Assembly: GCA_035295745.1 (NCBI GenBank)
Contig: DATGIL010000028.1
Coordinates: 1 to 64,000, forward strand
Reading direction: 5' to 3'
Origin: JAIQFL01 sp035295745
GTDB taxonomy: Bacteria; Acidobacteriota; Terriglobia; Bryobacterales; Bryobacteraceae
DNA length: 64,000 nucleotides
Of the stretch, positions 16,252 through 24,342 are shown one piece after another (the stretch's first letter is position 1; every line of letters starts with the position of its first letter). The position numbers were made by a program, and so were the translations under genes. Under the pieces are notes generated by a model. The model saw only the letters and a program-made list of their open reading frames with translations, did not search any database and was not told where the DNA came from.

Positions 16252-19200
16252 CTATTTCGCCGGGGCCTCTAGTGCTGGAATATTCGAGTCGCGAACCAGC
16301 TTGTTGAAGGCCGCCACATCCGTGGTGAGCAGGTTGTTCAGCGATTTCAACTCGGCGTTCGCGCGCGTAGCCAGATCCTCATAGACCATGTACGACTGCG
16401 CAGTGGGCGGATCGTCGGAACTCTCCACCACGCCCAGCACGTGCGCGAGTTTGTTGTTCAGCTTGATGGGATAGTTGAGCGGATCCTCGCTGGCACGATT
16501 CTTGGTCTGATAGAGATTCTCTTCGACCGCGGTGAGCTTGCGGCTTAGCTCCCTGGCCGCATCAGCCACGCGCTTGTCGTTGCGCCGCGCGTACTCGTCA
16601 AGCTGTTTGCGCAATTCGCGAATGCGGATCACGCCTTGGTTCGTCTCGGAAAGCTTGTCGCGAAGCTGCAGAGCCAGCGAGATCTGCTTGGCATAATCTT
16701 CGGGAGTGGTTTTGAGACGGGGATCCTTCTTCACTTCGAAGCTCTCCGTCTGCGATTTGCCGTCTACCGTGAGGCGCACCTGGTAGGAGCCTGGCGAGAC
16801 GCGCGGCCCGGTCACGCCACCGGCCCACATGATCAGGCCCGGGAAAGTGGTAGCGTCCTCATAGCGCAGATTCCAGACGAAGCGATTCATGCCGGCCTGG
16901 GTCGCCAGACGGGCGGGTGGACCGCCGCGGAAGGGATTATCGTCCTCCTCGCCAGCGGCGCCGGGAGGAGGCTCGATTACCTTGCTGGAGAACTTCTTCA
17001 CCAGCTTTCCGGCGGAGTCCAGGAACTCGAGCGTCACTTCGCCCTGCGGCCGATTCTTCAGGTAGTAGTAGACTGCCGCTCCACCGGGAGGATTCTCGCC
17101 GAATGCGGCGACCCCACGCGGCCCGCGGCCTCCGCTGCCGAAACGATAGGTGTCTTTCGGCTTGAAGAGATGGGCATCCTCGGTCGACACGCTGTCTTTG
17201 ATCTGATAGAGCAGCGGCACGTCGTCCAGGACGTAGAATGCGCGTCCCTGCGTCGCCACTACCAGCTCTTGCTCCCGCTTGTGAAAGGCCACATCCGTAA
17301 TTGGCGTGATGGGGATGTTGAGTTGGAACGGCTTCCAATTCTCGCCATCGTCATGCGAGATGTAGAGTCCGAACTCCGTCCCCGCGATCAGCAAACCCTT
17401 GTGATTGGGATCTTCGCGCACCACGCGCGTAAAGGAGTGTTCCGGAATTCCGTTGACGATCTTCTTCCACGTCTTGCCGTAGTCGCTGGTCTTGTAGAGA
17501 TACGGCCGGAAGTCGTCCGACTTGTACATGGTTCCCGCGACGTAGGCCGTTCCGGCATCGTGCGCCGAGGCGTCGATGGAATTGATCTGGATCCATTCCG
17601 GCATGTCCTTCGGGGTCACGTTGCTCCAGTTCTTTCCGGCATCGCGCGTGACGTGCACCAGGCCGTCGTCCGAACCTGTCCAGATGACGCCCTTGGTCAC
17701 AGGTGACTCCATGAAGGTGAAAATGGTGCAGTAATACTCGATGCTGGTGTTGTCCTGCGTAATGGGTCCGCCGGAGGTGCCCATCTTCGACTTGTCATTG
17801 CGCGTCAGGTCGCCGCTGATGGGTTCCCAACTCTGGCCTTCATTGGTGGTCTTCAACAATACGTTGGCGCCGATGTAGAGCGTCTTCGGATCGTGCGGCG
17901 AGAAAGCGATCGGGTAGCTCCACTGGAAGCGGTACTTCATCGCTTCGACGCCATATCCCATGGTGTTGTCGGGCCAGGCGTTGATGTTGCGGCTCTGGCC
18001 GGTGCGATGATCCTGGCGGGTGATGAGGCCGTCATAGGAGCCCGCGTAGACAACCTGGGAATCGCGCGGATCGGGTGCAATCCAGCCGCTTTCGCCTCCT
18101 CCCACGTCGTACCAGTCCTGCTCCGTGATGCCGGCGCCGGACGTACGGCTGGCGGTGCGCACGGTGGTGTTGTCCTGCTGCGCGCCATAGATGTTGTATG
18201 GGAAATCGTTGTCGAGCGCCACGCGGTAGAACTGGGCGGTGGGCTGGTTCATGATGCTCGACCAGGTATGTCCGCCGTCGGTAGTGATGTTGGCGCCGCC
18301 ATCGTTGCTCTCGATCATGCGCTGCGGATTGTCGGGCGCGATCCAGAGGTCATGATTGTCGCCATGCGGCGGGCGCATGGTCGACCAGGTCTTTCCGCCA
18401 TCGATCGACTTGTGCATGCCCACGTTGAGTGCGTACACGGTGTCGGGGCTCTGCGGATCGGCAAAGATATGCGAGTAATACCAGGCGCGCTGGCGGAGGA
18501 TGCTCTGCTCGTTCACCTTGGTCCAGGTGCGGCCGGCGTTCTCGGAGCGGAAGACGCCGCCATCGGTGGCTTCCACCAAAGCCCACACGCGTTCCGGATT
18601 CGCCGGAGAGACGGTCACGCCAATCCGGCCGAGCACGCCGCGCGGCATGCCGGGAGCGCGCGACAGATCGGTCCAGGTGTCACCCCCGTCAGTCGACTTC
18701 CACAGTCCGCTGCCCGGCCCGCCGCTATCGAAATGATACGGATTGCGGCGTACTTGCCAGAAGCCGGCATAGAGCACACGCGGATTGTTGGGGTCGAGTG
18801 CAATATCCACGGCGCCGGCGTCCGCGCCGCGAGTGAGCACCTGTTTCCACGTCGCGCCGCCATCGGTAGTGCGGAAGACGCCGCGCTGCTCGTTGGGCCC
18901 AAACAGATGGCCAAGCGCCGCGACATAGGCGATGTCCGGATTCTTCGGGTGTATGCGAACGGCGCCAATGTGGTAGGTGTCCTGCAATCCGACATTGCGC
19001 CAGGTTTTGCCGCCGTCCACCGATTTGTAGACGCCATCGCCGTTAGACGCGTTGCCGCGAACGCAGGCTTCGCCCATGCCAACATAGATCACGTTGGGGT
19101 CAGAATCGGCCACTGCGATGGCACCGACGGAACTGGTTTTGAAGAAGCCGTCCGAGATGGGAGCCCACGTGGCACCCCCATCTGTGGTCTTCCAGACGCC

Positions 19201-19380
19201 TCCGCCGACGCCACCGAAGTAATACGTGCTGGGCTGCGAGGGAACGCCGGTAACGGCTACCGATCGTCCTCCGCGGAATGGGCCGACCAGTCGAAACTTC
19301 AGTTCCTTGAAAAGGTCCGCCTGCTGCGCAACCACAAGCAGCGGAAACACCAACAACGACGCCGTCCGTACTAGCCTCAT
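16252..19380 (-). CDS. Large secreted BNR/Asp-box repeat protein (sortilin/VPS10-like beta-propeller)
   Basis: A 1042-residue exported protein. The start is placed at the ATG at 19380, which opens a clear signal peptide (MRLVRTASLLVFPLLVVAQQ). The longer frame to 19587 would overlap the gene on the other strand. Residues 30-700 carry many Asp-box motifs of the form TTDGGATW or SVDGGKTW, typical of seven- or ten-bladed propellers of the sialidase/VPS10 class. The last 250 residues have a beta-domain and a coiled-coil-like helical segment (RIRELRKQLDEYARRNDKRVADAARELSRKL). Asp-box proteins often bind glycans or proteins. No glycosidase catalytic set was recognised, so an enzymatic function is not claimed. 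Confidence 0.88.
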   Translation of the reverse strand: MRLVRTASLLVFPLLVVAQQADLFKELKFRLVGPFRGGRSVAVTGVPSQPSTYYFGGVGGGVWKTTDGGATWAPISDGFFKTSSVGAIAVADSDPNVIYVGMGEACVRGNASNGDGVYKSVDGGKTWRNVGLQDTYHIGAVRIHPKNPDIAYVAALGHLFGPNEQRGVFRTTDGGATWKQVLTRGADAGAVDIALDPNNPRVLYAGFWQVRRNPYHFDSGGPGSGLWKSTDGGDTWTDLSRAPGMPRGVLGRIGVTVSPANPERVWALVEATDGGVFRSENAGRTWTKVNEQSILRQRAWYYSHIFADPQSPDTVYALNVGMHKSIDGGKTWSTMRPPHGDNHDLWIAPDNPQRMIESNDGGANITTDGGHTWSSIMNQPTAQFYRVALDNDFPYNIYGAQQDNTTVRTASRTSGAGITEQDWYDVGGGESGWIAPDPRDSQVVYAGSYDGLITRQDHRTGQSRNINAWPDNTMGYGVEAMKYRFQWSYPIAFSPHDPKTLYIGANVLLKTTNEGQSWEPISGDLTRNDKSKMGTSGGPITQDNTSIEYYCTIFTFMESPVTKGVIWTGSDDGLVHVTRDAGKNWSNVTPKDMPEWIQINSIDASAHDAGTAYVAGTMYKSDDFRPYLYKTSDYGKTWKKIVNGIPEHSFTRVVREDPNHKGLLIAGTEFGLYISHDDGENWKPFQLNIPITPITDVAFHKREQELVVATQGRAFYVLDDVPLLYQIKDSVSTEDAHLFKPKDTYRFGSGGRGPRGVAAFGENPPGGAAVYYYLKNRPQGEVTLEFLDSAGKLVKKFSSKVIEPPPGAAGEEDDNPFRGGPPARLATQAGMNRFVWNLRYEDATTFPGLIMWAGGVTGPRVSPGSYQVRLTVDGKSQTESFEVKKDPRLKTTPEDYAKQISLALQLRDKLSETNQGVIRIRELRKQLDEYARRNDKRVADAARELSRKLTAVEENLYQTKNRASEDPLNYPIKLNNKLAHVLGVVESSDDPPTAQSYMVYEDLATRANAELKSLNNLLTTDVAAFNKLVRDSNIPALEAPAK

Positions 19381-19461
19381 AGTTTCGCATGGTAGCAGAA
19401 GTAGGGACGATTCCGGATGTGGTCGACATGAGAGAATCGGCTGGAGCAGGGAGTATCGAAC

Positions 19462-19956
19462 ATGCTTCGCACTGCAGCACTGTTGGCGCTTGTCCCGTTG
19501 GGCCTCATAGCGCAAAGTTTTTCGGGTCGCTGGGAAGGTACCGTTGAGACCCCTGGCGGCCCGGCGAAGATTTATCTCAGCATGCATCAGGAGGCGATGG
19601 ATCTGGCAGGTAGTGTGACCTATGCCGGCACGGTGCTGCCGATCGAGAGCGCCTCTGTGAATGCGGATGAGGCGACGATCGCGACGCGCCAGGAGTCATT
19701 CCATTTCCGAATCGACGGCGCAGGGCTGAAAGGCGAAGTTCGCTTCCGCGATCGGCAGGCTGCGGTGCGGCTTTCGCCTCTTCCGCCTGATGCAACTGTG
19801 GTGGTGTTGTCGGTTGAGGCGGCCAACATTCGTGTGCTCCATAGCATGGGACCGAATGCCGATCAGAAGGCGATTGCATTCGTCCGCAGTTTGAAGCTCC
19901 GGCCAATGATTCGCGACGATCGCCCACGCTCAGCAAACGTGCCACGGTCGAAGTGA
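19462..19956 (+). CDS. Small secreted hypothetical protein
   Basis: The 164-residue protein has a signal peptide (about 1-18, ending LIAQ) and a beta-rich body opening FSGRWEGTVETPGGPAKIYLSM. This start is common in small acidobacterial proteins predicted to form lipocalin-like or beta-barrel folds. The last eight or so residues are encoded by the first copy of the 244-bp repeat starting at 19931, so the original C-terminus was probably different and the repeat supplied the present stop codon. It is divergent from the BNR gene. Function unknown. Confidence 0.7.
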   Translation: MLRTAALLALVPLGLIAQSFSGRWEGTVETPGGPAKIYLSMHQEAMDLAGSVTYAGTVLPIESASVNADEATIATRQESFHFRIDGAGLKGEVRFRDRQAAVRLSPLPPDATVVVLSVEAANIRVLHSMGPNADQKAIAFVRSLKLRPMIRDDRPRSANVPRSK

Positions 19957-20174
19957 TTGTTCCGAGCGGGCGTGGCGCAAACACTCCTGTTTGCCGCGTC
20001 GAGACTCCTCTCGACGCTTTTCGTGGGTCCGCTGAGTCTGGGTACGAACAAGATCTCGCGGGTTGAAATTGCTGCGCACCGGAAAGTCTCGACAGCGGTG
20101 TGGAGACGGCAAATAGGAATGTTTGCGCCAGGCCTTAATCAGCCGGCGTCGAATGCTTCTATCAACTTCTCTGA
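19931..20174. repeat. 244-bp repeat, copy 1, with double-hairpin REP-like ends
   Basis: This segment recurs at 20202-20445 with about 95% identity and an offset of 271 bases. Inside, the left end has two adjacent hairpins that both carry a CTCC loop: GCAAACA/TGTTTGC (19977-19994) and a 9-bp stem GCGTCGAGA/TCTCGACGC (19996-20017). The right end (20081-20130) is a related inverted copy with the stem GCAAATA/TGTTTGC at 20109-20126. The whole thus resembles a miniature mobile element with inverted ends of about 50 bases. Related ends occur at 31128, 38141 and 52956. Reading frames inside are judged spurious. Confidence 0.85.
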
Positions 20175-20201
20175 CCTGCTGGCGCATCTCCTCGCGCAGG
20201 T

Positions 20202-20445
20202 CAGCAAACCTGGCACGGTCGAAGTGATTGTTCCGAGCGGGCGTGGCGCAAACACTCCTGTTTGCCGCGTCGAGACTCCTCTCGACGCTTTTCGTGGGTC
20301 CTCTGAGTCTGGGTACGAACAAGATCTCGCGGGGTGAAGTTGCTGCGCGCCGGAAAGTCTCGACAGCAGTGTGGCGACGGCAAATAGGAATGTTTGCGCC
20401 AGGCCTTAATCAGCCGGCGTGCAATGCTTCTATCAACTTCTCTGA
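20202..20445. repeat. 244-bp repeat, copy 2
   Basis: Second copy of the repeat at 19931-20174, separated from it by a 27-base spacer (20175-20201). It has the same pair of CTCC-loop hairpins near 20248-20288 and the same inverted right end near 20352-20401. It ends 17 bases from the 3' end of the alpha/beta hydrolase gene, so it could form the downstream hairpin of that transcript. The few differences include single-base changes at 20301-20303 and 20361-20380. Confidence 0.85.
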
Positions 20446-20461
20446 TGAAACGATCTGGTAC

Positions 20462-21400
20462 CTACTTCAGAAAAGCGATCACCAGTGGATTCACGACTTC
20501 CGGGTGCTCGTACTGCGGAATGTGCGCCGCATCCTCGATGGCGTGAAATTCGGCCTGCGGAATCGCTCGCCGCACGTCCGCACTCAGTTCGATCGGCACA
20601 TCCCGATCCGCCTTACCCCAGATCAGCAGTACTGGCTTGCCGCTCTTGCCGGCCGCCAGAAACTCATGCGTCACGTCCTGCGTCAGGTAGTTCCGCATCG
20701 TCTGCAGGATCGCCCCGCGGAAGCCGATATAGCGCATCTGGTCGAGGTACGGGTCGAGATAATGCGGGTATTGACTTGGGTGCGCGAAATCGGCCCACTG
20801 CGATTGCGCCAGTCCCGGCGCCACTCCGACCGCCATGTTGTAGGTCCCGAGGACCGGCAAGCGCAGGCCGTACGGCAGCGAAATCGCCGTCCAATAGCCT
20901 GGATCGATCAAGACCACGCGCCGCACTTTTTCCGGATGACGATTGGCGAAGGTGAGCGCCAGCGGGCCTCCCATTGAGATACCCGCGATATCCACCTGCG
21001 CGATGCCCAGGGCATTCAGCAGATCCGCGATCTGCCGATCATAAAAGTCCGCGTCGTAGCGGGCATCCGGGCGATCGGAATAGCCGCGTCCGAAAAGTTC
21101 GTAACGAAGCACATGGAGGCCAGCGCCGGTGAGCCCCTCAAAAGTCGGGTCCCAGACGTTGTACGGCGTCGAAAAGCCCGGAACCAGCAGCAGGGGCACG
21201 CCCGTTGCCGGTCCGCCCAGTTGGTAATGCGTCACGCCGTCGGTCAACTTCACGAAGCTGCCCGAAACGCCGCGCCGCGCCTCGTCGTTCATCACGAGGG
21301 TCTCCTGGTCGGACTGGAGGTAGCGCATCAGGGGCAGTGCGGCCACCGCCGCGACCGGAATCAGGATCACGGCGGCAATGACGGGCGCGGAACGCTGCAT
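20462..21400 (-). CDS. Membrane-anchored alpha/beta hydrolase
   Basis: A 312-residue hydrolase with an N-terminal hydrophobic helix (about 7-25) that is probably an uncleaved anchor or signal. The fold markers are the oxyanion region LLLVPGFSTPYNVWD, the nucleophile elbow GISMGG, the acid in WGKADRDVP and the catalytic His in EDAAHIPQYEHP. It belongs to the broad lipase/epoxide-hydrolase/MhpC group; the substrate cannot be named. It lies 11 bases downstream of the gluconate-dehydrogenase-like small subunit on the same strand, so it is likely in that operon. Confidence 0.88.
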   Translation of the reverse strand: MQRSAPVIAAVILIPVAAVAALPLMRYLQSDQETLVMNDEARRGVSGSFVKLTDGVTHYQLGGPATGVPLLLVPGFSTPYNVWDPTFEGLTGAGLHVLRYELFGRGYSDRPDARYDADFYDRQIADLLNALGIAQVDIAGISMGGPLALTFANRHPEKVRRVVLIDPGYWTAISLPYGLRLPVLGTYNMAVGVAPGLAQSQWADFAHPSQYPHYLDPYLDQMRYIGFRGAILQTMRNYLTQDVTHEFLAAGKSGKPVLLIWGKADRDVPIELSADVRRAIPQAEFHAIEDAAHIPQYEHPEVVNPLVIAFLK

Positions 21401-21411
21401 GCCGGCGCACC

Positions 21412-22035
21412 CTACGCGAACGGACTGCGTTTTATAGCGTAATCGACTGCTTCCTGCGGGACGCTGAATTGCGACATCGCGCTATTGCCCATGTACCCGA
21501 GATCCTTGATCCCGATCGGGCTGGTGTAATAAGCATCAGCCACCATGCGGCGGGCCCATGCGAAGAACTGAATCCCCGGATTTAACGCCTGCGATTCGTT
21601 CTTGCGATAGGCGATCGCGTCGAGCAGTTCGGTCTGTCGTGCGGGCGGAGCGCTCACGAAATCGACCCCGTCATTGCGGCGCCGGCTCTCGTCGTCAAGC
21701 CATGCCAGTCCGCCCGTGTAGATGTCGCGCATCTCGTCGCTCGCCGCACACAGGAAATCGATGAAGTCGGCCGCACCCGCCTCCAGCGCACCTTTGGAAT
21801 GCTCGTCGGTTGGAAGGATCAGGTCCGAGAGCCGCTGCAGCGTGGCGTACTCGTGCGCCGTCAGCCCCTTCGGCTGGTACTTGCCCTTCTGTCCCGCGGC
21901 GTCCTGCGCTATCGCTTGGTGGACGTGTTGCGAGTCCTGCGCGCTCAACACTTCCTCGCCGACGGCAGCCAGGCTCACGGCCGCGCCGATGCGGACCAGC
22001 AGATCGCGCCGCGAAAACTCCAGATTCTCAGACAT
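21412..22035 (-). CDS. Gluconate 2-dehydrogenase subunit 3-like protein with Tat signal
   Basis: A 207-residue small subunit of the gluconate 2-dehydrogenase subunit 3 family, which pairs with a membrane-side GMC flavoprotein. The N-terminus has a twin-arginine signal (SRRDLLVRIGAAVSLAAV). The family body follows (TLQRLSDLILPTDEHSKGALEAGAADFIDFL). Its start overlaps the end of the GMC gene by eight bases, so the two are made together. The large subunit has no signal of its own and is probably exported as a complex through this subunit. The true sugar or alcohol substrate is unknown. Confidence 0.9.
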   Translation of the reverse strand: MSENLEFSRRDLLVRIGAAVSLAAVGEEVLSAQDSQHVHQAIAQDAAGQKGKYQPKGLTAHEYATLQRLSDLILPTDEHSKGALEAGAADFIDFLCAASDEMRDIYTGGLAWLDDESRRRNDGVDFVSAPPARQTELLDAIAYRKNESQALNPGIQFFAWARRMVADAYYTSPIGIKDLGYMGNSAMSQFSVPQEAVDYAIKRSPFA

Positions 22036-23734
22036 TGCCCTTCCTCATCTCCTCAACCAGATATTCGGAGGCGCGCCAGGCGAACGCCACGATGCTCAAG
22101 GTCACGTTCTTGTCGGGCTGGCTCACGAACGGCGCCGCGTCGCAGACAAACAGATTTTTGACGTCGTGCGCCTGGTTATATTGATTCAGCGCCGAGGTCT
22201 TACCATCCTTGCCCATCCGCACCGTGCCCGCTTCGTGAATGATGAAACCGCCCACCGAGATCGCCTTGTCCGCCTGGGGCTGCTGGCCGAGCACCGTTCC
22301 GCCCATGGTCTCGATGATCGATGCGAAGGTCTGTTCCATGTGGCGCACCTGCTTGATCTCGCTCTCGCCCCAGGCAAAGTGGAAGCGGAGCACCGGGATC
22401 CCCCAGGCGTCCACACGCTGCGGATCGATATCGCAGTAGCTATTCGGATTGGGGAGCATCTCGCCGCGTCCGGCGAAGGAAACCGTGGCTCCGTATTCTT
22501 CGCGAATTTTGTCCTTCAGCGACTTGCCGTAGCCTTCATGACGCGCGCATTGACCGGAGAACGACCCCAGTCCTGGCATGCCGAAGCCGCCGCCGATTTC
22601 GATGTGATAGCCGCGCGGGAAGTCCTTCTGCTTATCGCCGTACAGCCACCACGGCACATAAACGTGCATGCCGCCGATCCCGTCGCTATTGTGCCGCGGG
22701 AGATTCACCAGCGCCGGGACCAGGCCGCTGGCGCTGTAGCCCACGGAATCGGTCAAATAGCGGCCGACCACGCCGGAGGTATTGGCGATGCCGTTCGGAA
22801 ATCGCGCCGACTTGGAATTCAACAGCAGGCGGGCCGATTCGCAGGCGCTCGCGGCCACCACCACGGCTCGGCAGCGGATCTGCTTTTCCGTGCGCGTGGC
22901 TTTGTCGACATAGGAAACCGCCGTCACCTTACCGGAGCTGTCGGTCACCAGTTCGCGAGCCATCGCGCCGGTGATCAGGGTGAGCTTGCCGGTCTTCATC
23001 GCGGGAAAGATCATCGCCTGGCTGGAGGTGAAAGCCGACGCGGTTTGGCATCCCCGTCCGCATTGCCCGCAGTAGTGACATGCCGCACGTCCATTGATGG
23101 ACTTCGTCAGCATCGCCATCCGCGAAGGGATGCACGGAATATTCAGCTTCGCGCAAGACTTCTGCACCAGCGTCTCATGCACGCGCGGCGGGATGGGAGG
23201 GAGAAAATTGCCGTCGGGTGCAGTGCGCAGACCTTCTTTCGTGCCCGTCACACCGATGAAACCTTCGGCCTTGTCGTACCACGGCGACATCTCGGCATAG
23301 GTCACCGGCCACGGGTCACTGAGCCCGTCTTCCGGTTGGAAATCGTAGTCGGAGAAGCGTAAGGAAATGCGTCCGTAGTGGTTCGTGCGGCCGCCCAGAA
23401 TTCGCGACCGAAACCACGTAAACTGGCTGCCTGGTGCGACCGTGTAGGGCTCGCCCGGAAGGGTCCAGTTGCCGTTGGGAGCCGAAAAGTATCCGAATGC
23501 CTTCTCGCTGCGCCCGAAGTACATCTCCGCATGCGGCCCGGCGCCCCGATGGTCTACCTGGTAGGGCAAGACGTGCTCTTTGAAATCTTTGGCCGGATTG
23601 AGCATGGGCCCGGCCTCGAGGAGTGCGACGTTGAGTCCTTTTTCAGTGAGAACCTTGACGGCAGTGCCGCCCCCTGCCCCGGACCCGACGACCACTACGT
23701 CGAAGACGCGGGGGCTACGCGTGATTTGCAGCAT
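22028..23734 (-). CDS. GMC-family FAD oxidoreductase, large subunit
   Basis: A 568-residue flavoprotein of the glucose-methanol-choline family. The N-terminal FAD-binding motif VVVGSGAGGG (about 14-23) is followed by LLEAGP. The substrate domain has a cluster of cysteines (CHYCGQCGRGCQTAS, near residue 215), seen in gluconate/2-keto-gluconate dehydrogenase large subunits. The C-terminal GMC signature includes the active-site His in IIHEAGTVRMG and a final FAD contact (DAAPFVSQPDKNVTLSI). It oxidises a sugar, sugar acid or alcohol in the periplasm, passing electrons to a cytochrome or quinone. It is co-transcribed with the subunit-3 gene. Confidence 0.92.
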   Translation of the reverse strand: MLQITRSPRVFDVVVVGSGAGGGTAVKVLTEKGLNVALLEAGPMLNPAKDFKEHVLPYQVDHRGAGPHAEMYFGRSEKAFGYFSAPNGNWTLPGEPYTVAPGSQFTWFRSRILGGRTNHYGRISLRFSDYDFQPEDGLSDPWPVTYAEMSPWYDKAEGFIGVTGTKEGLRTAPDGNFLPPIPPRVHETLVQKSCAKLNIPCIPSRMAMLTKSINGRAACHYCGQCGRGCQTASAFTSSQAMIFPAMKTGKLTLITGAMARELVTDSSGKVTAVSYVDKATRTEKQIRCRAVVVAASACESARLLLNSKSARFPNGIANTSGVVGRYLTDSVGYSASGLVPALVNLPRHNSDGIGGMHVYVPWWLYGDKQKDFPRGYHIEIGGGFGMPGLGSFSGQCARHEGYGKSLKDKIREEYGATVSFAGRGEMLPNPNSYCDIDPQRVDAWGIPVLRFHFAWGESEIKQVRHMEQTFASIIETMGGTVLGQQPQADKAISVGGFIIHEAGTVRMGKDGKTSALNQYNQAHDVKNLFVCDAAPFVSQPDKNVTLSIVAFAWRASEYLVEEMRKGNV

Positions 23735-23783
23735 CCTCTACCCATCTTACATGCTGCCGGCACGGTGGCTGCGCGCGGCACTC

Positions 23784-24116
23784 TCAGCCGCGTTCCTCGC
23801 AGGGATTGCCCAGGTGCTCCACGCGGCGGCGCAGGGGACGTTTCCCTCTGGCCTTCAGGCTGGCGAGCACGTGTTTGTTGTCGACTCCCGCGGTGACGAA
23901 CTCCGTTCCCGCGCGCTGCATCTCCGAAAGAAGCTTTTCCCCAGCCTCGTCGATGAACAGCACGTCGCTGAGGTCCAGCGTCGCCGGCGCGCGAGGGGCG
24001 AGTTGCCGCGCGTTCAGCCAACTGGCACGCAACTCCTCCACCCATGGTCCGGCAAGGTCTCCGCAGAGACTCCACCGCTGTCCGGCAGCGGTTTCCGTGT
24101 ACGAGACGCGCAGCAT
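23784..24116 (-). CDS. STAS-like domain protein
   Basis: A protein of about 110 residues resembling anti-sigma-factor antagonists. The central segment (PATLDLSDVLFIDEAGEKLLSEMQRAGTEF) matches the strand-helix core of STAS domains. The usual phosphorylated Ser/Thr after the D is replaced by D-E-A, so phosphoswitch control is doubtful. The start is set at the ATG at 24116 because a gaggtg site lies about eight bases upstream; an ATG at 24122 and a GTG at 24125 are alternatives. It lies 49 bases upstream of the GMC gene on the same strand. A link to the dehydrogenase is not obvious. Confidence 0.65.
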   Translation of the reverse strand: MLRVSYTETAAGQRWSLCGDLAGPWVEELRASWLNARQLAPRAPATLDLSDVLFIDEAGEKLLSEMQRAGTEFVTAGVDNKHVLASLKARGKRPLRRRVEHLGNPCEERG

Positions 24117-24185
24117 CGCCATCACCTCAGAGGTGTAATGGCATGCGGAACACCACGCCTACGTTGCGAACTTGCCGGACCGGCG

Positions 24186-24205
24186 CCCTCACGGTCGCGG
24201 CTCGT
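24186..24205. repeat. Dispersed half-palindrome (ccctcacggtcgcggctcgt)
   Basis: One copy of the short repeat that also occurs at 47051, 47229, 47406, 56977 and 57041. Here only one arm is present, in the 226-base gap between the STAS-like gene and the sigma-54 activator. The rest of this gap (24206-24342) shows no gene. Confidence 0.7.
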
Positions 24206-24342
24206 AACTGCCTGCAAACACGCGCTGAAATAGACGCCGGGCGGGTTCGCCAGTGCTTTCTCGAGCCTTTTCCGCAGCCGGCGAGAAGCTGCACCCGTGA
24301 CCGGGAAGCGGCACGCTACCGGAATTTCGGCATTTGACCGCG

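Noticed and set aside
17893..19374. Plus-strand frame of 493 codons over the BNR-repeat gene
   Set aside because: Opposite to a gene with clear Asp-box repeats; the sequence is Arg/His/Ala-rich and repetitive, as expected for an antisense frame.
19381..19587. N-terminal extension of the BNR protein by 69 codons
   Set aside because: The extension overlaps the divergent secreted-protein gene, and a textbook signal peptide starts at the internal ATG at 19380.
19930..20383. Reading frames on both strands of the duplicated 244-bp repeat
   Set aside because: The frames repeat the same peptide in each copy and read through hairpins; they have no family features or start signals.
21722..23362. Plus-strand frame of 546 codons over the GMC oxidoreductase gene
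   Set aside because: Antisense to a well-conserved flavoprotein; no recognisable domain.
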